Below the pieces are notes generated by a model. It was not told where the DNA came from. It saw nothing but the letters and a program-made list of their open reading frames with translations, and made no database searches. Shown in pieces: positions 14,301 through 29,300 of a stretch of DNA of 64,000 nt. This stretch comes from Synchiropus splendidus (taxonomy: Eukaryota > Chordata > Actinopteri > Syngnathiformes > Callionymidae): NCBI RefSeq assembly GCF_027744825.2, contig NC_071334.1:66685437-66749436 (forward strand). Direction: 5' to 3'. Positions within the stretch are counted from its first letter, which is position 1; every line of letters begins with the position of its first letter. A program made the translations under genes and the position numbers.

Positions 14301-17300
14301 ATGCTGAAAAGCTGAATGTTGGAAATAAAACGCAAACAACATTAATCCGCTAATAATCTTCGTTAACTAGTGGTGCCGTGTTGAAGGCAACATAACTTAA
14401 CGTGAGCCTGGGGCTGCTTGTCAGTGAACCTGCATCGTCAGGTCAATTTGCTGACTTCGGCGGGTTAAGCAGATTTTCTGAACGGCAAGGCAAACCAGTG
14501 GGCGCACTCACATAACACACAATTCTAAATAAAGGACACAGCACACAGTGCATTGGCTGGTTCCGCACGCTGTGCCGATGTTTTGTAAAATTAAGGCAAT
14601 CTCAGTTGAACATCAGGATCTATAAGAAATAGCCTACTATTAAGGAGCGCAGACAATAGCCGATAGCTCATTGTCTGTGCCTGCTGTGTAGTTACGGGGC
14701 TCGTCATAATGGTGGGGATTGATGTACCAGTAGATGAGTGAGGAGGAAAAGGTGGAGGATGTCTGCTTGAGTGAGTTTTTCAAATTATAAAGATAGCAAA
14801 TTAAAACTGTAACCAGCTCCTATATTGATTTGTAGGAAAAGGCAAACTTGAAATGCACAGAATGGCTACGGTGCGCTGATTCAGGTGCATCTGAGGGAGA
14901 GTTCAGCCATTACTTTGACCCCAACTACACAAAAATGAAGTTTAAAAATGAGGGAAGACTCACATGATCTGGTTGACTTCATCAAAAGTCAGAATTTTTG
15001 TCACCTCCCAGTCTCCGGATGTCAGGTGTCGAACCTCATCCTGGTTTCCACGTGACTTAAATTGAATGGATCAGGAGTGTTACAATAACATAATGGTGAA
15101 CACATGCGACAATGGGTCAAGCATTTACTTTTTTGCCGAACATTACGATGTGGTGGAAATCTCCCTGACCTCCTTGTTTGACTGGAAGAGTGAGAAAAAA
15201 CCTGCTCCTGTCCTTGGAGAACAACGGCTCCTGGTTCTGAAGAGAGAATATCAATTGTTGGTCACGAGAGAAGCTGAGGGATGAAGGCAAAAGGTATTTA
15301 TTGTACTGCAGGAACATTGGTGTTTTACAGCACGATATCGTGAAACGTTTCTTAATAGAATGCAAAATTCTTCAACCTGTCTGGAGAGCCACGCCTCCGT
15401 AGATTCCTCGTGTCTCTAGAAGGGTCCCCAAAACAAAAAAGATTTTAGAGTTTAACTCTGACTTGAAACATGCGCTCACAAACATACCAGATGACAGACT
15501 CCAATGGTCGTGTCACACACTGTGAGGAGAGAGAAATTCTGGGCTCGGTTGATCCACCTGACAGCCAGGTGGGTGTTACTGATCCACTTCACCATGGTGA
15601 CATAGAAATCCCTGTGGATGAGACACGGGAGACAATCAGAAGCAGGATTTGGAAAGTTGATGTCAGAGGTGACCTCAAGAGCACGTCACCTGTGTCTGAG
15701 CTGATCCGGTGGGTGCAGTTCTTGAGTGTGAGTGGCTCCAATCAGGTTGACCACAAATACCTTGGCAACAGGGTTTGTCTGACCCGCCTGAGGTCACAAA
15801 TAAAGACATTCATCAATGGGTCAGGTGCCAATAAATGTATTTAGTGTGGTTATTGACAAAATCGTGGATGCACAAAATGGTATTATTATGGCTCTCAAGT
15901 AGCTTGCGTCAACAAAAACTCGAAAACGAAATACAGCCGTCAACATAACACTGACATGTCAGACAAATGCTGTTTAGAAATTAAGAAAATATCTGAATTT
16001 TCCTTGACCAAACGAGACATTGATTTCATCTTAACTATTATAATAATTAGTCATATCTCCTGATGCTGACACTGGCTATGCCTTTGTATTCGCTGCATTC
16101 TTAAGATGTGCCTGTGGAAAAAAACTCACCAAGAGCGCAAGTACAACCCTGCAGGCTACACGTCGTAGTGCCACGGCGTGTAGCCTGCACGGCGTGTTAA
16201 TCAGAAAGACGAGCTGTTGTACGGATAAGTTTAGTTTCTTGCAGTGTCGAATGTTATAGGATTAGTGCGGTTGCAATGTTCATTTTTGTTGCTGACCCAT
16301 GATGACAAAGCCAAAATAAATAATGGGGGGGAAAATGATGTTTTTTTTATTTTTTTTTATTTTTTTATTTCACACAAAGACCAGACAAAAACATCAGGTA
16401 AAACAGGTCACCAAGTGTTGCCACTGTAATGGACCATATTCAACCAGGTATGTCCACTCACTGGTTCATACAAACACAAACACCAATAATTACAAATGCA
16501 TAGATTTTCACTCAGGTTTAAACAAATGGAGTCGGAAATGGTGATGATGCACGACCAGAAGAGCTCACAGGGGTGGACACTCTACTGCTCAAAGAGTAGC
16601 AGTGCAGGTTTTGGCTCCAACTGAATCAAGCACACACAGCTTAACCAATGGGGTTTCAGGTGAAATAAGCAACACCGGAATGAAATCATCTGATTACACC
16701 CCCTAGACGCCAGATTGGGGGAAACGGTGTGCCCTTGGTTGGTTGGAACAAAAACCTGCACCCACTGCAGTCCTTTGTGAAAACAATTGCCCAGGTCTGG
16801 AAGAGAGGGTACATCAATGATGTCCATGATGCTGAGTAACTGACAACCCAATCTCACTCCATGGCGCCATATAGCGGCTATATTCAAGTTACTTGATCGG
16901 AAGCTCTCTTCATTATATGTTACTTGTCACAAGATGTCACTTGGTACATATGACAACTTATGTGGCTCTCCCTCGCTGTGACTGAAGACATTCCAAGGCT
17001 ACCCCAACCCCAAGCTCCATCTTTCTTTTAGGTGACGTGGCACCCACAGTGACAGGATATACAGAGGAATGGAGGTACATGTGCCGTAAATAAAAGCCTA
17101 ATAATTTGGCAACAGCAAATGTCGCTAAAGTCCCATGACGTCTCCAACTGCTACCAACACTTATGTGCTCGTAAGTTTCTGAGTGAAGGTGGGTGTACCA
17201 TGTTCTGTGGGTCTACGACTTAAAATTTTTTTAAAGATCTTGATCTATTCACAAAAGAGTTTTGACTACAGATTCTGAAAGCAGGCAACCCTGAGTCTGA

Positions 17301-20300
17301 TGAATATGGCCAGATGAGCTTTAAGGTTCTGTGTCAGATCAGGTTCTGAACAGTTAACAGAGATGCACAGTGAGAAAAGAACAGTGAGAACAGTGTGTAT
17401 TTTCCTCCTACCATAGGATAGGGGTACTGGAGCCCTCTAGGATAAGTGCTGCCCGTGAACTGGGGCAGAGCCATGTTGGGCACCAGAGTGTTGTTGATGG
17501 TCAGGAAAGCCAGTTTCTCTCCATCGGGGGACCACCAATGAGCCAAGTGGGAGTGCAGGATCTCCTCTGACACAGAAAACATGCACTTAGCAGCGCCCTT
17601 GCAATCCTGTCCTACAGTGAGCCATGATTCTTTCGGTGATGTAATGCTACGATCATGAATTCACTTTACCACCCTCTCCATTTCCAGCTACATATTGATC
17701 GTACATCTGATTGATCGAACCATCGTGTGTGTGTTTAAATTAAGGCCAGAATACATTTCATCAATATGCGTTCATGGGGGTTTCGAATTGTTAATCCCTC
17801 ATGTCCTAATTTAATGTAAAAAAATATTCTGAAACTTAATTTTTCATTCTGTCAGTTTTCTGCAGCATATTAATGTTATAATATTAAAATATGTTGCAGA
17901 AAATCAGATGACTGACACACAAGTGTTCCTAAGGGATCAATTTCTAAAGAAGGGTCTATGCTTAAATCTGCAGTATCAGAGTGAGTCTGTTCTTCCCAAA
18001 AGAAAAATAGTTGACGCAAAACAAGTTCAGAGAAAAAGACTGTCAAAAAACTTTTCTTGGGTAGTCTGCAGCCATTAGTGTAGTGGAGACAATTTGGGAG
18101 TCGCCTGCTACAGTATATATAATATGAATCCTGAGGCCAGAAAGTTAATCACAAACAAAGTGGCTGCCTCAGCCATGGTTTTCAAATGATGCTGTACAGA
18201 AACAAAATTGCATTTCAAATTGAATTCTTGGTTGAATTCATGGCACAGACCCTTTAAAGGTGAAAACAAGAATTTCTCAACATGCAAACAAAGAGTAGTT
18301 GAACGCTACAGAGAGAAACATCTTCAGTTGCAGTTCTTTTTAACTCCTACCACATACCTTCGTACAGCCAGTCTGCAATGCCGTTAAAGATGGCACCTTC
18401 GCTACCAGATGAGGTGATCCTCAGAGAGTTGCCCTTCACGTCTGACTGGCAATAGATGTTGTTCTCAAAAATGTAAACCTGAAAAGGCACATTATATCTG
18501 TAAAGCTCTGCAATTATTATGTGTGAATGTCCCTTTGGATCTTAAATCTATTCCTCATTTTCAGATATCAAAACTGAACTTCTTAACAAGACGACGGCAT
18601 GTTGCGATTTTGTACTTCAAAAATGGAAGAAACGATTAATGAAATACAGTGCCCGTAATAAAAAACAAAAATATTTATTTCATCTAATCAGCCCTGTTCT
18701 TGAACATGATTTAAACACATGCATGCATATTCTCATTTTAATTAGCTTCTTATAGTTGCATAAGAGGTATTTTCATATAAATTACTTTGGGAAACGTGAG
18801 AACTAAAGCTCATGCCGCAGTGCAAAAATGTTCAAAGCCGCCCTTATAGCTGTGGTATATTTGATTAAGAGCGCAACTCAGACTGAATGCAAACAGTCTG
18901 CACCGGTTCAAATCCCTCCGGAGAAAGCAGACTGCATGAATTCATAAAAAAGACAGTGAGGGGAGTCGAAGAGAGGATGGCTCATATGAACAGACTCCCA
19001 GCCTCACCAGCTGTTGTCCTTGTCTTCCCCATGCTGCGTGCTGGAGCACAGCATTCTGTACCTCTGGAGGGTTCAGCTCCCACACTTCTCTGTTGCACAC
19101 ACAGAAATATTAACAACCACCATCTGCTCTTCAGCACCAGCGTACGTGCATCAGGTGCCTAAACCACTTTGTTCATGGCCATTGAATTTTGATCTGAGAG
19201 TTGCCTGAAGACAAGAATATAGTGGGTGGACGCCAGCTTACCGAGTGTAGATGTTGTAGACGATGTAAGAAGCAGTGTATGAATATCTGTACACCTGCAA
19301 CGGCAAACATCACATTTAAATAACATCTTTTTTGTGCACACTTCCATCTTTACGAACTCAAACCTGTGCTCCTCTCTGCTTAGTCAACTGTGTCATTTAT
19401 GTGTCCTGCTCAGCTGAGTTCCCTTCACGCATGGCTGTGCACAAAGCGCTGGAATTCAATTGAGACTAACTCAAAATCTCAGTGGGTGGTGACACTTCAC
19501 CATCATGGGACTCTAATACAAAAAGTATACACACAGGCAAACAAGTCGGGGAAATAAAGACAACATAAAATTAAGGATGAAAACTGTCAGAGGCTTATCG
19601 ACTACAGTGAGTGTTGGGCCTTTGTCTTCCCTTCTTTCCTACGTGTTGTTCATGTACTTCACTTGACCTTCAATGCCTGTTTGTCATGTACTCTCATACA
19701 TTCCAGTCTTCTTCCGAGTGAAACTGTAATAATAAAGCTGCATACAAATATGAGTCAAAGGCAATGCACCAGTCACAGAAAACGGTGGATGGGTAACCTT
19801 GGGACCACTATGGTTTCAAGAACCATTCAATTTAGTTCTACAGTTTCCTACAGTGCAAAAGCAGCCTCCATAGAACTATGTACACGTGAGTCTATGTAAG
19901 AGTAAAAAAAATGTATGCATTGATGAATTAATGTATTATTGAAATATATGTATTATTTTATTCCTGCATTCATCATCATCATTTATTGCCATTTTTTACT
20001 GTGTATAGATGAAGTTTAAAAAGATCCTTTAAGTCCAAAGAGACCAAAGGTTCACACCGAGTGCATTGTTATTAGCATGCTGTTTTGAGTTAGACATCAT
20101 CAGAACGTACAGACATGCGGACGTCCTTTTTCAGCCTCTGCAGATTCTCTAAACATTGCCGAGCCTCCACGTGTTTGCAAACAAACCTAAAAATCAATAC
20201 AGAATCCTTGACAGAGAGCAGTGCTTAGTGCTGCAAGACTGGACGCGCGTGCACACACACCAGGCACAAAAACATAAACAGACAGGAGAATAGACTGCAG

Positions 20301-23300
20301 AATGTCCATGCGTATCTTAGAATGAGAGTGATGCAGTATCTTATCAAAAACAGTACGCATTGCTAGTGTAAATCCAGGTTACATTTTAGAAGAACTGTTA
20401 TTTATTTAATGGTGGCACAGATATGGCACTGGATTTTGGAAGACGTATTTTCTACATACACAGAAGGCTGCAGAAACTCACCTGTTTGACGTCATAAGCG
20501 AAGAGTGCATACTTCAGATCGGACGACAGCCAGTACTTTGCCACCTTGAAAGCAACCTAAAAACAACATACTAACATTTAGGGCCATCCACTTTAGACCA
20601 AAACTGCACTATCTGAATTGCTTTTAGCTTTTTTCTTTTGAGAGAAAGGGAAGGGGAAAAGTGAAATCAAATGAGTACATCATAGCTGCTCTGACATTTA
20701 CTGGCAACATCGACACATGCTGGGTTTCTACTTGCTGAAACAAGTCAACAGTGGAAGCATGAGCACAGCATGAGTTCAGTTCCTGACATCAGTCAATTTC
20801 CTATAGTAGCATTCTTGATGAAAATATTGGAATTTTTGCTTTTGCCCCAGCCTTATGCATGCCTGAAACAAAACAGCAGACATTACAAACTTACAAAAGT
20901 ACTGCTATTCAGAAGAACCTCTGTTTCGTTCAGAGCAATGTTGAACTTGATGACATGACCATCGCGGTTCCTGTAAACCACCTCCGAGTCTGAAAGAATG
21001 TGAGAAATGCAACACAAAAAATGGTGAATAAAAGTGACAAATACACATTTCAACCTCAAAATTACTGAAGTCATTTATCGAAATTCAAGTCAATAACAGC
21101 AATGTTTTACTAGAGCTAAGAAAGTAAAGTCAGACCTTTAATTGTCTTTCTTCATCATGCGTCATGTTGCAAAACACCTACTTATATAACTGTAGTTCTC
21201 CTTCACCACCAACACTGTCTCAATAAACAAAAGACTAGCCATTTCTTCTCCTTGAAACACAAACATGTATTCACTTTCCACCTTCCATTTATATGACTGC
21301 ATCACTTTTTCTCTCAAGGATGATGTATAGCGTCCTGGTTCACTGCTATGTGGCAGTTGGTAATGAAGGTTGGGGAGCCATACAACAACACAGTTTGACA
21401 AAGAGATGAAGTCCAAGTGAACCAAGCTGCGCACCAAAATAGTGGCTGCTCATCAGTAAGCAAGATGGACCAACTGGGATTCTGTAGCTGCTCAAAACAG
21501 ACGAAGTCTAAGGCCATGACTTTGAGGCCCGGAGACTGACTTGAGGCCAAGATCAATGAAGGGGCAGAGACCAAACTGACTCCAGAATACAGAAGCATAC
21601 TTCTGTTAGTCAAACGGACACACACATACTCATGTATTACCACAAAAAAAGCTGTTATGACTTTTTCAAAATAAATCCAGAACTGAAATTCTAATCGCCC
21701 ATACTCCCTCATAGTCTTAGTCTCTGTACGGTCTTGTCTTGGTCACAACCCAGTATCAGTTTTGGTAGACCTCAGGAAAAAGCTGAAGCCCCCAGAGCAC
21801 ATTGTCACATTTACACAGGCCTGCACATCTAACATATTCTAAAAGTGAAAAAAGGCTTCTTTATAATTTACTCTACTGTATCTTGACTAACTTGAGCTAC
21901 TGTAGTGATTGTACTGTGCACCCTGAGACCAGCAGAAACCAGTGGATGTGCTCATGACTGCTAGCATCTATAACCCAAAAGTAGCCACAAATAATTATTC
22001 ATCAATCGAAATACAAACTGACGGTACATCTACACAGTACATAGTATGTAGAGATATACAATAAACCATTATGAATCACACCATCATTAAATGAACCAAT
22101 TCTTACATCATATTTGCTTATTTACAGCTTAAAGTGATGCAACAAAGAAGAAACAACTGTGCAGTGTTTGGCTGGAAGTGACCTTTAAAAGTTTAATGTG
22201 AAGTAATAATTGTTGTGCCGCTTATGTAATGCATAAATGATGGCACCGTAAGAGAAATGCTGCCTGAGTAGCTGCTTACTGTTGTAAGAGCGTCACTACA
22301 ATCATGTATGACAACTACCGCTATGCAAAGACCTTGTTTATCAACAAAAAACCCCACAGATACACACATATACAACTTCTTCATTCTTATGTAAGCACTG
22401 TAAACGCTCCCTCCATCAATATGAATAAGACATGCTTTGCGTTAAGAACACATTAAGAGACACATGACAATGGCAGCATGAATAATTCAATGGATAATGC
22501 TTCAACAGTGACCCCATACAAACGTGGCTTCAGCACATGTTGTTGTGGATAGAAGAAATGAAACTGATGAAGATGAAGAATACCACATAGGAGGACAGCC
22601 AGCTGTGACAATTGATATATAAGATCAAGGTTATACAACTGATACTGATGGATACTCATACCATTTCTACAAAATGTTGTAAAAATGTTGAACTTGTTTC
22701 AGTGTAGAGTTTTGGTTAAGGAATATGGAAAAAGAAGGACATTGTTCTTGCGCCTAACTTTAAACCAGCTGAGCATGATGAGGGACTGATAAAGGAGCGA
22801 CAATGTGGCGCATGCTGGAGAAAAATGAATCTTTTGTAAGATTAAAGGGAAAATATATTTGGAAAATGAGTTTCACATATACAGTTGCTACAACTCTATA
22901 CACTATAAGAAGAAATTAGGGACTGCTTGGCAGAGGAACCCCCAGTCATAAGAACAAGGATAAAAGCCCACAAATTAAATAGTCCAAGGCTAGTCTAAAT
23001 ATATTCATCATTATACACAAATGCATCAACAGAGAAATGAGCGAGAAACAAACATTCCAAATATGCACTAATGACTGGAAGCATTGAGAATGTCACCCAC
23101 CAGCTCGCTAATATGGAGAGACTTTACTTGGAAAAAGGATTCAGAAAAGGGAGACCTACGATGTTGGCGTGAATATGGTGAGACAAGACGCACTCACACA
23201 TACACAGAATAACCTAGAAATCCCCTAAACTTAAATGATGTGGCACAAGTAGTATTAAACAATGTGGTGAACTATAACCACAACAACTATAGCTCAGGTC

Positions 23301-26300
23301 CCAACAAATCTGTACCGAACTACTGTAAATTGTAAAAAAAATGGATTTTGAATCACAACTCTGACTGGGTGTCTTAGAAACAAAACTGACCATTATTGAG
23401 TTCATTGTATTTAAATGCATTACAGTTAAAACTGTGAACAAAAACGCCAACTGAGAAGCCAGTCTGGATGAACTTCTGATTTTATAAAATGTCATCAGCT
23501 GAATCTTCCCCCTTTTGTTTTCTTTTATTTGTTTATCTTACTGTTTTTGTACCTCAAAGAGAAAGACTAATAAGCAGCAGCTTCTAAATTATGGCCTATT
23601 TTCTCTACAAACATATTTCTTGCATCCCCACTTCATTGTTTTATTTGACTGACCTTTTCCTTCTCTGTCTTTCTTCGGGCCACATCTCCTCCTCTTTGCT
23701 GCTATGGTTACATAAGAGCCGATGCAACTTCCCAAATTGTAGAAGGTTACCAGCTCCTAATTTTTCCTCTCACATTTCCCAACTGTCTTTTTGACACAAG
23801 GACAGATGCATTTGCAACCAGAGGCGGAAGAAATGTATATGGCGCCGAAGAGCTATGACCCAAACAGTAAAACAATTTTTGAGCAGCTCCCTGACAACAT
23901 GACAGCTAAATTATGGCTTTAATGCCAGCAGTGAAGGAATGGACTAAATATATCCATGCCCTGGAGTGACAGGGAAGACGGGGACAAGGGCAGAGGTAGC
24001 AGGATAAAAGGACAGGGAGAGATCGCTCCGGATATGAAATTGAGATCCACTGCCTGCTGCGTTTGTTCGTTCCGGTGGGAGATTAACGGAATGACTGATC
24101 ACGTGGTCTGAAACACATATGTGGAGGGAAGTGCTTGGTCTACCAACCACATCTCTGTTTCCTGTCCATGAGGATCAGTTAGTGACCACAGAGGCATTGT
24201 AATCACTTAAGTAGATGGAAATACTGTCATGAGGGAGCATCAACGTTTCTTTCAATGGGCACATCTGACCGAGGGTTGTAGATGCTCCCAAAGAAAATTT
24301 CAAGGTTTCGGCATCAGGCCTCCTCAACGGACTGGCTACTCAGCCAGGCTGCCACTTTCAAGAATCTCTGACACACCGCTGCGCTTCCTCCACCACCAAC
24401 TCTTGGAAATCATATCCTTGACCAAGTAGCAGAAAGAACAGCTCAAAAATCAGGAATACCGGACATTGCTTTCTCCTGCCACTTCAGTCAGCTCACACAA
24501 AGGGATTCTGATATGTTCCATGGCCTAATAGTGAAAAAAACAACAACATTCGGTTTCTGTGACTCTTCAGCACTGAAGCCGAATGTTGCAAATGTTGAGT
24601 GTTCTACAAAACTATCTAGAGCCTTCAGTTTGCATTATTAGCCTATTATACAATAAAACACATTTTCATATCATAATTATTCCTACGATCATTTTAAAAG
24701 CAACGTCTGATTTAAATAGTAAAACGCTAAACCACATTGGCTATTTGGTATTTGGGCAAGGATTTCAAATTTACATCCCTAATTTATTATTAATATGTTT
24801 TGTATTTATTTTTTCCTCTTCATTTGGCCATGCTTTGAATTGATGTGTATGATTGCTGCCATAAATGCTCCACCTCAACTCCAAATTCACTGTGTGTGAT
24901 TACTTCAGTGCCGGAATGTGCGATATTTATAAGAGGGAGAGAGACAGAGCGAGAGAGAGAGAAAGAGAGAGAGCGTAATTTGGAACCTCAAATACACGTG
25001 AATAAAGTGGAGCGGGTGTTTTGGTGTTTTTACAGATAGTATATTTATGTGGATGGTCGAGCTATGAGAAAGGAAAAATCTAGTTCAGATGCAGAATGCA
25101 TTCGCTGACAAAACATACAGGAGAGCAAGTCTGTGAGACGGTCAAGCTACGTTTTGGGGCATGTCACCAAATAGAGCAGCAAAACATCATGTTGTTTTCA
25201 CTTCTCGAACGCAGTGTTGTGTCCTTAAATTAGTCAAATATCTCTGATGTTGGACATCTGTCGTATGTCACCCATTTAGACTGCCAGTTGGAAAACTATT
25301 TATTTATTCTGTTTGGTAATTGTTTGTACGGTTTGTTTTTTTTAACTTCCTTTGCAAACAAGGAGTGCACTGTTTTATTTTAAACTTGTTCAGTTAAGAT
25401 TGCTATTTTTTAAATATTCAATTACAGACGCTCAAAAAAGCAACATATAAAAAAGATAAATAATGAAAAATTGAAAACAATGTGAATCAAATGATATGGA
25501 AAAAAATGTGATAATCTCTTTTACTATGTCGCATATCTCTCCGACCTTAATGGTGAGCTATTTTAAGAGCCTCCTCTATTGTGAGATTAGAGTTGTTGCA
25601 GTGCTATTGAGAAGCTGGATGGAAGTCACGGCTCTAAAATAGGTGAAAATATGTGATTGTTTATTCAGAAAAATTATTCATTCCTCGTTTAACTAGTTTC
25701 TGTGCAATAACTCAAGCATTTCAATGTCCTCAAAATTGCATGCCTACATATGATGTATATTTTCACAGTGCACGCACCTTTTCATCTTAAATTGAGGACA
25801 TTTCCACTGTATGTCACTTTATTTTATCACCTTGGGGAATGAGCTCTACGTAGGGCCACTTTAATGGATGCTTCAGTCAAATAGGGTCAGCCTCCCCATT
25901 TGCCATTGAGATAAATGACAAAAGTGGGAAATTACAGGCTGACGTGTGGTGAAAATCAAATGTTGCAGCTGTGAGATGCCGTCTAAATATAAAGGCAGAG
26001 GTTCAGGAGGTGATGTCCATGTGACTCAAACACATCTGCTCAAGGGAAATTGTTCTCCAGACATTCTAATCCAAATTTTCTTCTCCCGTTTTAACAAATC
26101 CAAGTCAGGCTCCAATGGCCAGCACTCCTCCTTCACCATCAGCTTTATATAAAAGCCTCCTTAATAAAATGTCACCGCTGATAAATGTGGTGAAACAAAG
26201 CAGGAGTTTTCATCAGCCACAGGATATGAAATCCATGTTCAACCACTTCAAATGCTAATAATGATGGTTCCAGAAATTAAACGCTGCTGGCTAAACACCA

Positions 26301-29300
26301 GCCAAGAACCATTAAGGTAATATTTCATCACAATCCAATCAAAAGAAAGACAATGAGAGAAATAAGCTTCCAAATCTGTCTATTGACCGAACAGTGCCGC
26401 TTCATGCTCGGAAGAAAGAAGAGTTGACGTTCCCATTTAATTAAATGAGGCCAGCACTTCAATTATATTGTCTTAAACAAGAGAAATATCATACAAAGGT
26501 CAACTATTCAGTAGCCACGAGTCAGACACAGTATCTTGTTTTTGTGATTAAGTGACATATCCAGGGTGAGCACTGGTGACCTGTCACTTAGATGAGATTA
26601 TACTGGATGGCTATCAATCAGCGCCTCACCTTGATCTTGCACATTTTCCCAAGTCACATGGACCTTACTCGTCTCTACATGAACTGCGTCAAAAGTTGTT
26701 TTCCTGTTCTTCTTTTATCCTCTACCTCCATCTCTCAAATATGTAGCACAACGCTGCCTCTGATTCTCTTCTTGACATGACCAAAACACCTCAGTCTGGC
26801 CTTCAAAACCCTTTTCTGATCTCATCCTTTATAGTCCAATACGAGCTGCCATCACATCACCAGCTTCTTCTCAACCTCATCACCAAATCACACAGGTTGG
26901 GGTTCAATAAAATAATTTACAGAGATTACTGTAAAACCCGCCCAACTGCAGCTCCTAATGGCTTAGAGCACAGTCTGTGGATCGCCGTGAAATAATGTCT
27001 ATTAAAAATGTTTAGAGAGACCTGAGTGCTGCTTGGCCACGGACAAAAAAATGATGAAAGACAGGAGAAATAAAATGTTTGTTCATCAGCGAAAAGTCCA
27101 CAGCAAGTCCGCGATCTGGCCCACCAGAAACTATATCTGACTCGGACCAGGAGGCAACAACTGAGTCCACGACAGAGGCCCGCTCCGACTAAAAAGGGCA
27201 AAAGAGTACATGATAGCTGAGGAAACACCAAAATTGAAAACGGCTGAAGCCAAAGTCGAATAAAATGTAAAATTCTTGGCCAAGTACCAAATAAGACCGT
27301 ATACTGAACATCCATCCACTTTTTATTTTTATTATTATTTTTAAATACTGCATAAATAGTCGAGAACACATTTACATACATTGGGAAATTTTAAGTTGAG
27401 ATGATTGAATATTTTAGATTTATATATATATTTCCGGGTTTGCTTTTCAAATAATAATAATAATAAAATAGCAATATTAATAATAATAATTTTAAAAACT
27501 TTACAAAATTTTCCATTATATTATGTACTGTTAATGTCAACAGAAAGCTCTCAATAGTTTCGTTTAACACTGCAATTATATTTTTGAAAGAACCGAAAAC
27601 TTCAACACTGTGTGCAGACTTTGGATCACACTTTGCACTGAAACGCCGCCATGGCGCGGTCGGGGGCTGGCCGTGATTGATACTGACAACTGACAGCTAA
27701 AAAATGACCAAACAAAGAGGAAACGTGTGATGCATGGGTCGTAAACTCAAAATAATTTCCACTTGTGTTAAACCACTCCTGCTAGGACTCCAGGCGACAG
27801 GACAGCGATCCGCAGAGTCGGTGCTATCACTGTTCTAAGTGGTAGATTGTGTTGCTAGATTTAAAAAAAAAACACATTCCATTACATCACATTGTTGATT
27901 AGAAGTGGAAAAAAATATTCAGGCTGCTCTGATGGTATTTGATCATGTATTGTGGCCTTTTTTTTTCACTATTCTGCCAAATATATTTAACCACCGAAGC
28001 TTCAACCCGGATCACGGTTCACTGATCGCCGACAAACGCTCACTGGGACCATGAACAAATTCCGATTCATTCAAAGTATTAGTGAAATTATCAATAATGC
28101 CAAAGAAATAAAACCATTTTAGGAGAGAGAATTGTGAAAATATTTTTAATCGCAATAGACAAAGGACAAATGTTTGGATAATAATTTTGAGAATATACCA
28201 TGACTAAATGATAATTTATGTCTACAATAGCGTCACAATAGGAAATGTGTCCAGATGGGTCCATAGTTTTGAAGGAAACTGTTTAGGGATAAGATAGATG
28301 TTGGGGACAGCTCAAAATGAAAAAGGCAGAGCACAAACGACTGAGTTTTACGAGAGAATTGAAACATTACATTTCTCATCTCACATGTTCAGAAACCATC
28401 TGAAGTCGTAAAAAAAAAACAATAAAAAGGGAAAGTTGCTTTGCATTCATGGTGCAAAGAGGGAATTAAATAAGTATCTTTTAATTAAGGGTCCAGCAGC
28501 AGATATATTAAGTCATTTATTTCAGCCATTCATGTTTATCTGGTCACTTCCCATGTTGGATTTTCAGCGAGAAAACCATCATTTGAAGGACTTCATTTGG
28601 GACGATATTACGGTTATTTTAGGAAGTTCTGATATTTCACCCTTCATTGCGGCAAAGCAATAACGTTGTCGCTTACTTGACCCATGATTATTGTGGTGTT
28701 TGAATTTTTCTGTTTGAACCTAGTTAATAATAACTTAGGTATCAAATGAGCAATATGCTATACACCACGATCCATATCCTATAAACTGGTATGTAGATAT
28801 GAACATGCTTTCCACTGTATTATATCAGGATTAAATCAAAGGCATCAAAGTACGCCTGACTACAATACAATTCTAAGTTTTAAGATCACATGAGCTTCAG
28901 CAGGATGAACCAACCAGCCGAAATCAGAAAATCTGTGTGAATAGCGTTTCAGTTATCTATAAGCTGTACATGCATCAGTGCTTTCCAACCAGCTGGGGTG
29001 AGGTTAGCTCATATGTGGGAGCGCGGCACACGTGCAGAGTAGCTCAATGCCTCAGTTTAATTACAGTATTAGATATCTGAGATCTTCCTTAGAGTACGTG
29101 ATGTAAGAGAAGCAGGCAAGAGACGAGCTGCAGCAGCGTAGATACATTTCAGACGTCACCACTATATATACAGTCAGGCACATGGGGGGCAGGTGCTCAA
29201 GCCAGACAAAACGTTGACAAATATATTCATAAAATTATTGCTATTGTTTTGATTATTATATTATTATACTTTCATGTTCATGTTCTGGTGCTTTTTATAT

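Larger units (their letters stand above)
15788..17411. other. dpp10: dpp10 intron 9
   Basis: Contains a GC-rich hairpin (16151-16188) and an inverted-repeat element (about 16570-16805). The rest is unremarkable. Confidence 0.75.

Noticed and set aside
18885..18925. tRNA gene suggested by GGTTCAAATCC
   Set aside because: No A box or cloverleaf could be formed upstream.
26926..27381. Minus-strand open frame of 151 codons
   Set aside because: Repeat-associated sequence without known motifs, and no splice or codon evidence of selection.
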